A stretch of DNA of 64,000 nucleotides from Pontederia crassipes (Eukaryota > Streptophyta > Magnoliopsida > Commelinales > Pontederiaceae). The position numbers and the translations under genes are program-made. Every line of letters starts with the position of its first letter. The stretch's first letter is position 1. Location: assembly GCA_030549335.1 (NCBI GenBank), contig CM060187.1, positions 54,518,203 through 54,582,202 of the forward strand, read 5' to 3'. This document shows positions 20,831-31,500 of this stretch, piece after piece. The notes below the pieces were generated by a model. The model saw only the letters and a list, made by a program, of their open reading frames with translations, ran no database searches and was not told where the DNA came from.

Positions 20831-23800
20831 ATGGGGGAGGAGATCAAGAGCGCTTCTGGCGCCACTGCAGCTGGCGGCGCAGCGTCGGGGCAGGCGTCGC
20901 CCAAGATCGTCTTGAAGAGCGTCGATATGAATGAGACCATGCGGGAGGAGGCCTACCACGTCGCCCGCGCCGTACGTACATCCTTCCCAGTGGAATGTTT
21001 ACTTTGAAGTGGTCTTCATGGCTTTTGATCCCTTGTTGTGAATTATGAACGCATCTTCTCGATTTCTGATGTTTTCTTGTGTGGAAATCGGAAAAACAAA
21101 CAAACAAACAGGCGTTCGAGAAGTACGCGATGGAGAAAGAGATCGCGGAGTACATCAAGAAGGAGTTCGATCGCAAGTACGGCCAGACCTGGCACTGTAT
21201 CGTCGGCCGCAACTTCGGTACTGTAGTCGATCTCTTTGTTTTAGTCAGAAACACTTACATTTATTTGAATAGCATTCCCAGCTGATGCTGTCACTATGCG
21301 CCGTTGCTAGGATTAGGGTGTAATCGTGTATAAGGTCCATTGTGGCCATTTTACCTGATCTTCTTTTCAGCTACTATGCTAAAATTTGGGGATTTTGGTT
21401 GGTTAGCGTGAACAATATACATTTTGAAGATAGATTCTTAAGAATGGTAGCAAATGCAACAATTGAGTTGGATCAAGCTTGGAATTGTATGCTATATATT
21501 TTTCGATATACTTAAATATGTTTCTTTTATATAGCCAAATGGACGAATATTTCTTCATTGAATTACGAGTTTCTGAGCTGCCTAAATGCTTTTAAGATAC
21601 GGCAAGGAGCAGTTAAAATGCTTAAATATTTCCAGTGTAATGTAATGCTTTTCCTTTTTGCCTTCTCAGATTCACCTGAATGTGCTTACCTCTGTTTTTA
21701 CTTTTTATGTTGTTAATTATGTAGAGTCAGTCCATGCTTCACATTTCATGCATTACTGACACAAACTGCATGTCTATACAATTTTTTTCCTTTTGGTGAT
21801 GAAGCTTCCAATTAGTATTTTCTTTCTTTTGATGGAAACCTCTAGTTAAGTTCATTAGATGCGCCAGTAAGAAGAGTGGATCAAATAATCTGGAGTCCGA
21901 TTAAAAGAAGGAGAGGGAGGTCAAGGCGGACACTTGGCGAACTAATAGAGCAAGATCTATTGGTGAATAATATATCGAAAGGTTTGGTTACTAATAGAGC
22001 AGAATGGCGTCGTATGATCCATGTAGCCGACCCCACCTAGTGGGATAAGGCTTTGTTGTTGTTGTTGATGGAAACCTCTAGTTAGTGTTGTACTTTGTTT
22101 CTATTTTGCACATAAAATGATTTGACTTTCAATGTATCATCATTAAGTCACCAATTAACATCATCATTTAGTTTCGCATAAATGTGGTACAGTTTATACT
22201 CGTAAAATGACATCAGACAGCTGGCACTAGCAGTTGTAGTTGTTTCTATTGTCTCAACAATCCTTCTTGATTCGATTTAAATTTGTCTTACTGTTTTAAC
22301 TACATTCGATTGAAGAACATGTACCAGTTTGGAATATTCTGATTGACCATTGTTTGTTGGTGGTTTGGATTTCTTTTACCCATAGGTGAGGACTGTTGCT
22401 CATGTTTAACTTCTATGCATCACCTGATCAACTAATCACAGTAGTTTGATAATCCTTTTATATGTAGTGAACTAGTGAAGTTTCCCATCATTTCATAACA
22501 GAGATATACATCTGCATCACATGATGTTCACATTAGTAACCTTTATGAAAGGTTTTTCCTACTTTATGCACTGTTTCCTTAATTTTAATTGCTTCCTGTT
22601 TTTCCGATTCTTCACGATCACTTGTCAACCTATATCTTCCTGAATACTTTTTTTGCTTAGTTGTCACATGAAACCTTCCCTTCTGTTCTATATGTTCATG
22701 CACGTATTAAAAGAAGCTTTCTCAAAAAAAAATATCTCAAGGAAATAAAAGGTTTTAGATTCTCCTAACAAAAAGGTTGAAGATTAAAGCAGTTATGTTT
22801 GTATAAGTTGGAGATGTATATACACCAAATTTCAAAGATGTCATCAAGTGGTTAATGGCCCTGTCACTTGTAAATTGTTTGTGTGATACTTTCTTTTGAG
22901 TGTTGTTTATACTGATACATTTCTCAGATCTTTATTTATGTGCTGTCTACGGATCACTTTTGGTCAGTTCTTTTTTCCGTTGAATAGCTTGGGTTCAAAG
23001 CATCATATCAGATAATCTGGGTTGAGTCATTCTGACTACAACATTGCCCTTCAGCAAGTGATTACTTAGTTTTAAATTGCCTGAGCTTCTTTTTTACTTG
23101 ATTTTATCTTAGCCCAATATGAGCTTTTAATTATTCTTTGATTTCTTTGACTACTTGTGATTGTCATCTCTTCAACAACTTAGGACCATTGTGTGAATAA
23201 ATATCCTATCCCATTGTTTTTTAAAGACGTTTCTGGGTACCAATTAAGGTCACTGGTGTTTTGCTTCCCATTTCTGACATGTTAAGCCTACACATTGGTG
23301 AATGTTTAATGCACCTTAGAAAATAAGATAGTACAACTAAAATTTTAGTATCATTATATGAAGTTAATTTTGTTATTGTCATGATTTTGGCATCTCATTT
23401 GCTTGTCCCTTTTATCTTTCAATTCTAATGAGGTGAGGTAATGACATTCATTGACTACATTTCCTTATGAAAAGATACTTCAAAGAAGTGGAAGAAGAAG
23501 AACAAGAAGGCAATATACTGTTGCACGATGGAAGGTTTATTGATCTGTTAATTGCTGACTGATCAGGATAGAATTGTATGAAGTGACATGATTAATTTAT
23601 TTATGTTTTATATCTTTTTTTAATATCAGCTATTGATAAATAAAATATTGTAGGTGCACATTTCATTCGCATTCTTATTGTCTAAATTAATGTGTTTATT
23701 GAACATATTATTGGCTGGATGTAATTCTGAGGACTTCCTCCTCCTGTTTGTGTTTGTATTCTTGCTTCACTTTACTAAAACATTCTCAGCAAGAAAAAAA

Positions 23801-24088
23801 AATTGAATTTATCCTTTGGGTTAACTATGTTTACAATGGTTCATAGTAATGTGGACATTCATTTTAAGGTTTAATACGTAGTTTGATGTTAACAATATTT
23901 CTTCCTTTTACATTTCTAGCAAAGTAGTAAGCTCAGTTCAAATAGTTGTGGATGTTAAATATTGTGGCCGAACTACTCATTTGGTAAGTCTTTCTTGTGA
24001 CACAGGATCATATGTTACTCATGAGAGGAATCACTTCCTTTATTTCTACGTGGACTCAAAAGCTGTGCTGTTGTTCAAATCTGGATGA
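20831..24088 (+). CDS. dynein light chain LC8 type (DYNLL)
   Basis: Three exons, 20831-20971, 21112-21217 and 24006-24088, with GT-AG joins that keep phase, encode 109 aa. LC8 is a small dimeric hub protein; in plants, which lack dynein heavy chains, it acts as a dimerisation partner, for instance at nuclear pores. The N-terminus is a plant-type Ala/Gly-rich extension of about 25 residues. The core then follows: [55 protein letters not shown], then [20 protein letters not shown] and VLLFKSG at the end. All conserved landmarks are present (the TWHCIVG strand, the FGSYVTHE strand, the terminal FKSG). Intron 2 is 2.8 kb and holds a truncated LINE. The gene looks intact. Confidence 0.95.
21849..22064 (+). 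mobile_element. 5'-truncated LINE, last 63 codons plus GTT tail
   Basis: An insertion in LC8 intron 2, flanked by an 18-20 bp perfect duplication (gatggaaacctctagtta at 21831-21848 and 22067-22084). From 21849 one open frame of 63 codons runs to a TAG at 22038-22040: an [20 protein letters not shown] segment, then [15 protein letters not shown]. This K-R-GR...W..I..ADP pattern is the usual C-terminus of plant LINE ORF2 proteins. The stop lies inside a tail, gggataaggctttgttgttg, shared with the SINEs of this window. The element is heavily 5'-truncated, as expected of LINE insertion. Confidence 0.85.
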
Positions 24089-25107
24089 AAAAACTCGGCC
24101 ATGTTCTCTAAGTGGCTTGTAGCCTTGTATTTCCTTATGAGTGCTTAACCTATTTGTCCTTTCCAAGGATCCCCCAGACTTGCCTGTACATCTCATCTTT
24201 TCCACAATTCGAGCATCAGCTGGAACTTGATGAGCATCCATTGGTCCCCATATTCATTTTCAAGTTTAAGTTGAGTCAACTTAGAGATGTAGCATATTAT
24301 TTTATTGGCTCTATGTAAAGCTATTAGATTAGCAGCAAATATTTATTCTATACATGGTTTTGCTTTGGAGCTGCGATTCCTATTACTCCGATTGGAAATT
24401 TAGGGGCTCCCGGATCAGACTAGCTGCGATTGACCGGAGAAATGTACGTAGGCTTTGGGAGTCGTCCAAACCGCAAAGAAAAGTTCATCCGCGTTGATCC
24501 ACACTACAGTGTTGTGATACAATGCATCTTTTTCTTACTGTCTGAAAAAAAACAAGAAAATTGACTCTGTTTTGTAGAAATTTTACAAGAAATCAGTTAA
24601 AATAAAAATCTCTTCAAGAACATGAATGATATAAAGTTAGTTAATCCCTTATCAACATCACACTCGATAGCTCTTTTCCCTATAAGCTTGGGGCTACAGG
24701 AAGCTACTAGTAGCAAGCGAGCTTTTAATCTTGTCAAATTGACTGTAGTGAAGTTAATAATTCATGGAAAAGGATAAATCTCTCTAGGATTAGTCGGAAC
24801 CTCGTTCTTACAGTAGCTTTCAGTAGAACCCCAAGATATAGAAAAGTTACTTGGATTTGGGGTGTGAATATTCGATGGAAAAAGTAGTCGAAGAATTTTC
24901 TCCTGAAATAAATTGAATAAGAGAAGAAAAGAAAAAGAGATTCTGTTTGTGATGCATTGCATTGGTTTATATCTAAATTACGGACTTAATCATAAAAATG
25001 TACTTTTCGAAAGAGAAAAAAACAGAATGAAATTTCTTATATAATGTGCATGTGTCCACGATTCAGTACTAAGGATCATCTATGATTGGTTGTCTTATGA
25101 ATCTAGA
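24089..25107. other. intergenic, 3' of LC8
   Basis: It starts with the LC8 3' UTR. The remainder is AT-rich with no gene or repeat that I can define. Confidence 0.5.
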
Positions 25108-25910
25108 GTAAATTATGTCAAATGCTCTCTAACTTTTATGTTTGCAGCGATATCATCTAACTTCACTTTCGACGAGAAGGAGTAAATTATGTTATCTTTT
25201 AACTCGTTTCATCCGGTACTTTTCCTTACATGCGATCGGCCATTTCCTGGTCACGGAGTTGACGCGGTGCTGACACAACGTGTTCTCTCTTCTCCACATC
25301 GACATTGCAATGACATGGCAAAATAAAATAAAATGCCACGTCGTCGGAGGGGTGACCCTCCTTCTCTAGCCCTTCTTGCCGGAGCTCGCGCGGCATAGGC
25401 ACGCAGGCAGGGGGGCCTTTTGCCTACGTGTGCGCGCCGATGACGCACACAGGCATAGGGGGGTTGACTCCCCCTTGCGTCGTCGACGCATGCAGGCAGG
25501 CAGGAGGGGGTGGGGAGTCGAGAGCTCGCAGGGGCGACCTCCCTCCCTCCCCCCCCCCCCCCAATTGCGTGCGTCGTTGGCGCACGCACGCAGGCAAAAG
25601 CGCCCCCTTGAGCTCCGGCAAGGGGCTTCGACGAGAAGGTAAGCGCGTCGAAGAAGGAGGATCGCCCCTCCTGCGACGTGATATTTTTTATTTTTTAATA
25701 TTGTCATGTGATTGTAATATCTATGTGAGATGAGAGAAGACATTATGTCAGCGCCACATCAGCTTTGTGACTGAGAGAGGGCTGATCGTTGGTAAGAAGG
25801 GCACCAGGTGAAAATGAATTAAAAAGATGAAGAACATTCGTGTTACTAAGTGAAATGGGTATAATCGGAAAAGCGACCAAAGTTGGAGTGACTTCCACGT
25901 AATTTCCCCT
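25108..25910. mobile_element. foldback element with GC-rich core (copy 1)
   Basis: Long imperfect inverted arms of about 250 bp face each other. The left arm has gtgctgacacaacgtg, ttctctcttctccacat and aaataaaatgccacgtcg. The right arm on the other strand has ggcgctgacataatgt, cttctctcatctcacat and aaaaaatatcacgtcg in the same order. The outer ends are taaattatgtcaaatgc on the left and gaaattacgtggaagtc on the right. The core (about 25340-25680) is strongly GC-rich with G and C runs and its own short inverted repeats. No transposase is present. Superfamily unknown. Confidence 0.65.
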
Positions 25911-26449
25911 ATGAATCGACTATGATATCAAAATGACAGAGAATAGCTTTATGATGAGTCTGCAATTAGAACTTAGTTTAAACGAAATATAACCTAGAAT
26001 AAGGGGGAAAAGAGATTTTATAAAATTAGAACCTTTAATTCAAGCTATTATAACTGTTAACTATGCACCAGCATTATGTGTTTTTCTTAAAATCAATTAT
26101 CTTTTAATACACCAATAAATCAAATATTTATTTCACGCATAAAAAGGTTAGTTTTATATCAAATATTTTAATATTTATTTCTAGAACATCTATTTTTTTA
26201 AGTATTTGGAGTATATACTTACACAAAATAAGATGTATTCGAATCATATTATTATTTTTGTAGGAAAACTAGACTATTATCAACAATCAATAAACATATT
26301 CATTGAGGAAAATATCACTTATACAAAAACAAAATTTAAATCCATTGAGATAAAATATCCATTATAAAACGAAAGGAAAATAAAGGAAGTCATGAGTTAA
26401 GGAGGTGAAAACGGAGCTCCATAATTTTTATTCACCGTTCGAGCATAAA
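25911..26449. other. intergenic, AT-rich spacer
   Basis: It separates two foldback elements. No gene, repeat boundary or regulatory word could be supported. Confidence 0.45.
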
Positions 26450-27300
26450 GGATAAATTGAACTCCAGAATTTCATTTTGTAACTACACTAACCTTCAATT
26501 ATTAACTTTTTGACCGACTGCCCTTTAGGTTTACCGATTGCCAATATACGTGAATACAACATGTCATATTTCTCTTTCTTTTCCACGTGTGCACGCGTTG
26601 GACGTGATAAAATATTTAAAAATAAAATAAATATTAAATGATAAAATAAAATTTTAAAACAATATAAAAGTTTAAAAAAATAGAGAGAAGGGGGCATTCT
26701 CCCCTCCCCTTGACCTTCGGTAGCTTCGTCCGTGCCGAACGTGCAGAGGGGGTGACCGTGGCAAAAAAAGGGGTGTTGTCACCCATCTATGAATTTCGAC
26801 TTTCGACGAGCTTGCAGTGCATCAGCACGTGCACAACGCAAAAGGGTGGAGGGGAGTTGACCCCCCTCCCCCTTTTACCTTCGAGTTTCACCGACATGTG
26901 AGGCCGCCCCTTTCCTTCGGCGTCAGAGAAGTCGGTAAAGGTTGAGGGAAGGAGGCGGTGCCCCCTTCCCTCTCTTTTAAAATTATTATTATATTATTTT
27001 AAATAATTTAAATTTTTAATGATTTATCACATCTGACACATGCATATGTGGAGAAGAGAGAAATATGACATGTGACGTCCATGTAGATTGACAATCACTT
27101 TTGTCGTCCGACGGTCTCGTGCGACAATATTTTCACGTCCCACGAGGCTCGTGGGATGGTGGAAATGCGCTCTTCCGTCCTACGGGGGGAGAGTGCACTT
27201 TCACCTTCCCACGAGGGCCATACCCAGTGAAAATGATAGTTGATGAACGAGATTAATAATTGGAGGTGAAATTGAAGGATAAAGTTAGGAAAGTAAGTAA
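26450..27300. mobile_element. foldback element with GC-rich core (copy 2)
   Basis: The left arm reads gtcatatttctctttctttt then ccacgtgtgcacgcg and an AT-rich run. The right arm, on the other strand, reads gtcatatttctctcttctcc then acatatgcatgtgtc and an AT-rich run, so the arms pair over about 100 bp or more. The middle (26690-26980) is GC-rich with gggagggg-type runs, as in the other two foldback elements. The outer ends are vague: the words ccttcaattattaa and cctccaattattaa mark them. Confidence 0.55.
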
Positions 27301-27618
27301 AATTGAAAGATAGAAATTTATTTTAATCCACGACTAATGAACTATTCTAGCTATTTTGACCAAACCAAAAGTAGGAGAGCTCATCCACTTGGGATTTCGC
27401 TTGTTTCAGGAATCGTATTTCAAAATGTAATACCATAACTGACCAAATAAATAATATTAGTTTAAAAAAATTAAGTTAAAATTAAATTAGAAATTATTCG
27501 CAGAGGCAGTTTTATCGTTTCCTTGAATTGTTCTCTCTATAACATCCAAATGAAGAAGTTAATGAAAGGGTGAAATCAATGTGTGTGAAAGACATTTGTT
27601 GATAGAACTATTCACATA

Positions 27619-28306
27619 GGCTGTGTTTGAATTGTGGATTTTAAGTTCTCGTAAGTTTTTTAGAACTAATCGATTTAATTAAAAAGTTTGAGTTGATGTT
27701 TGGATGAAAAAGTGTAATGATGGAGATTTTAAAAATTGATTTGATAAATAAATTTTAGTAAGTGTTTAGTTAAAGAGTAAGAACTAAGAATATATTTTAT
27801 TATTTTATGAGATATAAAATGATAGTAAATAAGAATATGTTATTAATATTATAATTTACATAAATTATTATTATATTATTATTTCATTTATTTATTTCAT
27901 TAAATATTTTAAATATTATTAATATTATAATTTATGTAAATCTAAATATCCAAATATAATAATTTACGTACATCTTACGGTCCAAATATAATGTAATTTT
28001 TTAAAAAATAATTGAAAAGTTTAATTAATAAAGTATTTATTAATTATAAGAACTAAATATTTCATAATTTTTAATTAATTATATTTAATAATTTATTTTA
28101 TAAGATGATTAATAATGTATTAATATATACTAAATTATATATACATACATTATAAAATAATTAAAAAAATGAAAAAAAGTCAAAAGTTGTGACTGACATG
28201 ACATAAAAAGTAAAAAAAAAAAAGAAAAGACAAGCTGATCAAAGTTCTGACTGACCGAACCTCACCGAACAAGACCAAGTTTTAACCTCACAAATCAAAC
28301 ACAGCC
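27619..28306. mobile_element. PIF/Harbinger-like MITE, 688 bp
   Basis: The left end is ggctgtgtttgaattgtgga. The right end on the other strand is ggctgtgtttgatttgtgag, so the terminal inverted repeats match at 17 of 20 bases. A 3-bp duplication (ata at 27616-27618 and 28307-28309) flanks it. GGCTGTGTTTG ends with a 3-bp duplication are typical of Tourist-like elements. The interior is AT-rich with no coding frame. Confidence 0.75.
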
Positions 28307-28573
28307 ATATAAAATAACACCATCCATGCGTTAAATTACAATCGATAAATAATTAATTTACACACATCTCGAACTCATAAATTAATTATAAAGAATTATT
28401 TTTACCCTCGAAATTTTCATTCATTGGTTGGATAATGAATTTTCAAGAGTGACACTGGAGCAACTTTTTCCCTAGAACTAGAAAGGTTCCGGTGAAGCCT
28501 GATCAGCTTCATCTCCACGCGCCGCTCGCTCTCGCCCTCGGTGCCGTCGGGTATTTTGTCCCCGATTCCAATA
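28307..28573. other. promoter and 5' UTR region of MCTS1
   Basis: GC rises from about 28480 toward the start codon at 28574. The segment must hold the MCTS1 promoter, which lies right against the MITE. I could not assign a TATA box. Confidence 0.4.
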
Positions 28574-31500
28574 ATGTTCAAGAAGTAAGTGGCCGCCGAT
28601 CAATCTCTCGTCGCGAAGAAAAATCTATACGTGTAAACTATCGGATTGGTCGCAGATTGGATGAAAATACTTTGAAAAAAGAGAGATTTTTTTTTTTGGT
28701 TAGAAAGAAAGATGATTTTCTGTCGGTTCTGTTTTCTTTCATCTCTTTCTAAGTTAGGGTTTCTGCATGCGATTTCATCCTTCTTCTTAATGAGTCTGGG
28801 GAATCCGATTTGTGCTAAAGCTTATACCGTGCAATTGTTTGTTGATTTCACGTACCGATTTTGTGTCACTAAGTAGAATCAAGAAATCCGTCGTCTTGTT
28901 GGCGTTACAAGGTACTGAAACATTAAGTGATGCATTTTTTTTCTTTTATTATTGTTTGTTGTTTATGGTGTTCCTGTATAACAATACAGCAATCTGTGTG
29001 CTTATATTTGTGAAAATGATTGTAAGGAATACGTGTCCAGGTACATACTAAAAAAGCATTTCGGGGTATGTTTTTGGCAGTTGTTTCTCCTTGCTTCAAC
29101 TATACTTTTTTTTTCTCCTGAAGGTTCTCCTCCGAAGATGTTTCTGGACAGAACCAGGTGAAGTCATCTGTACAACGGAAGATTCGGCAAAGCATTGCTG
29201 AGGAGGTTGGCTAAGAATTTGATTGCGAATTTCATATTTCTTCTTCATATTACTCTACTTCAATTTCTCATTAAAAAAAAAGCCTCTTTTGATGTCATAT
29301 TTCATGGCAGTATCCTGGACTTGAACCTTTGTTGGACGATCTTCTTCCCAAGAAGGCACCTTTTATTGTTGCAAAATGGTTAGTAACTATTCTTTTCCTA
29401 AAAGAAATATTAAGTCATAATCTGATCTAACGGAGATTTCTCTGTACAACTATGCGCTTGATGCTTTACTTAGCTGAACTTAATTTGGCATAGAACATGT
29501 TAGCAGCTCACTGGAATGTAATTCTCAACGACTAAAAATGCCCCTAAGCTATTATTATAATATTCTATTTTTTTGTGTGAGGAAGTTTCATGGACATACC
29601 CATGTTATCATCACATCTACACGTTGAAATAATTAAAGAACTTTATTTTATCTAGATATTCAATTGGATAATGATGTTGTACAATCTAGATTCTAGTGAT
29701 TTGTTTTTTGGTCAATTTAGTTTCCATGAAAGTAGCAAAGGATATAATCAATATTAATATTCTTATTTGAATTTATCTCTATCATGTTGTGTGTTTGGAT
29801 TCCACATTTGATCCTTTATCATCTATGTTGTTCTATTTTTTCATACTATCTGATGAAAACTCATTAGGTCTTCCAGTGGAGAATTAATGAAACTTCCAAA
29901 CTTAGGATTTAAGATAGCTTCTTGTCGTTATATCAACATATTCAACATTTTTTATTTCCTTTTTTTTGCAAAACTAGATTTTTTTTCTGTTAATGTTGTA
30001 ACTGTTGACTTCAAATGATTCCAAGTGACAACCAGTAGTGGACATGGACCACATGGTGTATGGATGATCTTGCTTTGTTCGTTCAGTTTAAAAGCATTTC
30101 TGTACTTTCATCATTATAACTGTACAAAAAGCTTCAGTTTCTTTTATTATTTCTTTTAGGCCCCTTGAAGCCCTTTGAAGAAAGCCCCAGTTATTTTAGT
30201 GCCATAAGATTTATGTCCTTGCATAACTGAGGCGTCTGATGTATGATAATTTAATTGCATATGGATTCTCTCTATTTGATCTCTGGTTTTTCATGATTGA
30301 GGATTATGATATTATTTAATATAAATTAACCTGGCAATGTTCTTTATTTCTTTTAGTCAGAATCACATTAATCTTGTAGTGGTGAACAATGTACCACTCT
30401 TCTTCAATGTGCGGGATAGTGCTTATATGCCAACGTTGAGGCTGCTTCATCAATGTATAGTATTTATTCCATGATCTTCATCTTAATTATGATGTCTGTA
30501 TGTTATGTTTCTTCTCTTTGATATAAAGGCCATCTTCTTCATAGATATAAACTTCTTCAAATTCTGGTGGTGCAAGAATGCAGAAATACTTTAATAGGGT
30601 GTGATTTTCTGACTTCTCTCTTTTACATTACACATTTTCAGATCCTGATATCATGAAAAAGTTCCAAGTGGATAGGGGTGCAATCAAGTTTGTTCTTTCA
30701 GGTGCCAACATAATGTGTCCTGGCTTGACATCTCCTGGTGGTGCTTTGGATCCGGAAGTATCATCAGAATCCCCTGTGGTATGCAGATTAATCAGCTTCA
30801 TCATAGCAGCAGATATACTTTAGTCATTAACTTGGTTCCTCTAATGTTCGTTGTGATTTGGGCTGAATGATCTGGCACCAGATGTTGGTCATTCATGCTC
30901 ACAATTTGTCCCGTCAATTAATGTTAGGTGAACTTCATATGATAACAATAGGCAATGAGGTTGCGTTCCCTGTAATTTGGGCCAAATGATCTACTTGCGC
31001 CAGACTTCAGTCCGTCATACTACTGAACCTGTCAACTAAGATTAGGTGAACTACTAATGACAATAATAGTTGATGGGACTATATAGGCATACAATGTAAA
31101 TGTTTTATGTACTTATCTGTGAGGCTTTATGTCCCTGTTTATCAGCAATAAGGTAAGGGTTTACAATGCAGTTGTGGAAATTTCACATTAGATAGAAGTA
31201 TTCCAAGTTGTTCCACCTTTGTGATAGTGATAGTTAAGTAGTTATCTCTTTATTTAAATATGGTTTATCTTATTGCACCTTATCTCACAACTTTTAACAA
31301 ATGTGTTGCCCAGAGGATTTTAAGTGTACTAGTGATGATACGTGAAATGTTTATTTAATAGATCTGTTAGATGCCATATTGAGAAAATCATATGCTTTTA
31401 TATTATTTGAAATACAATGCATCAAATTTTAAACTTTGGGGTGTGGGTTTCAACTTGCTGGTTTGTCATTTCAGGCCATAATGGCTGAAGGGAAGCAACA

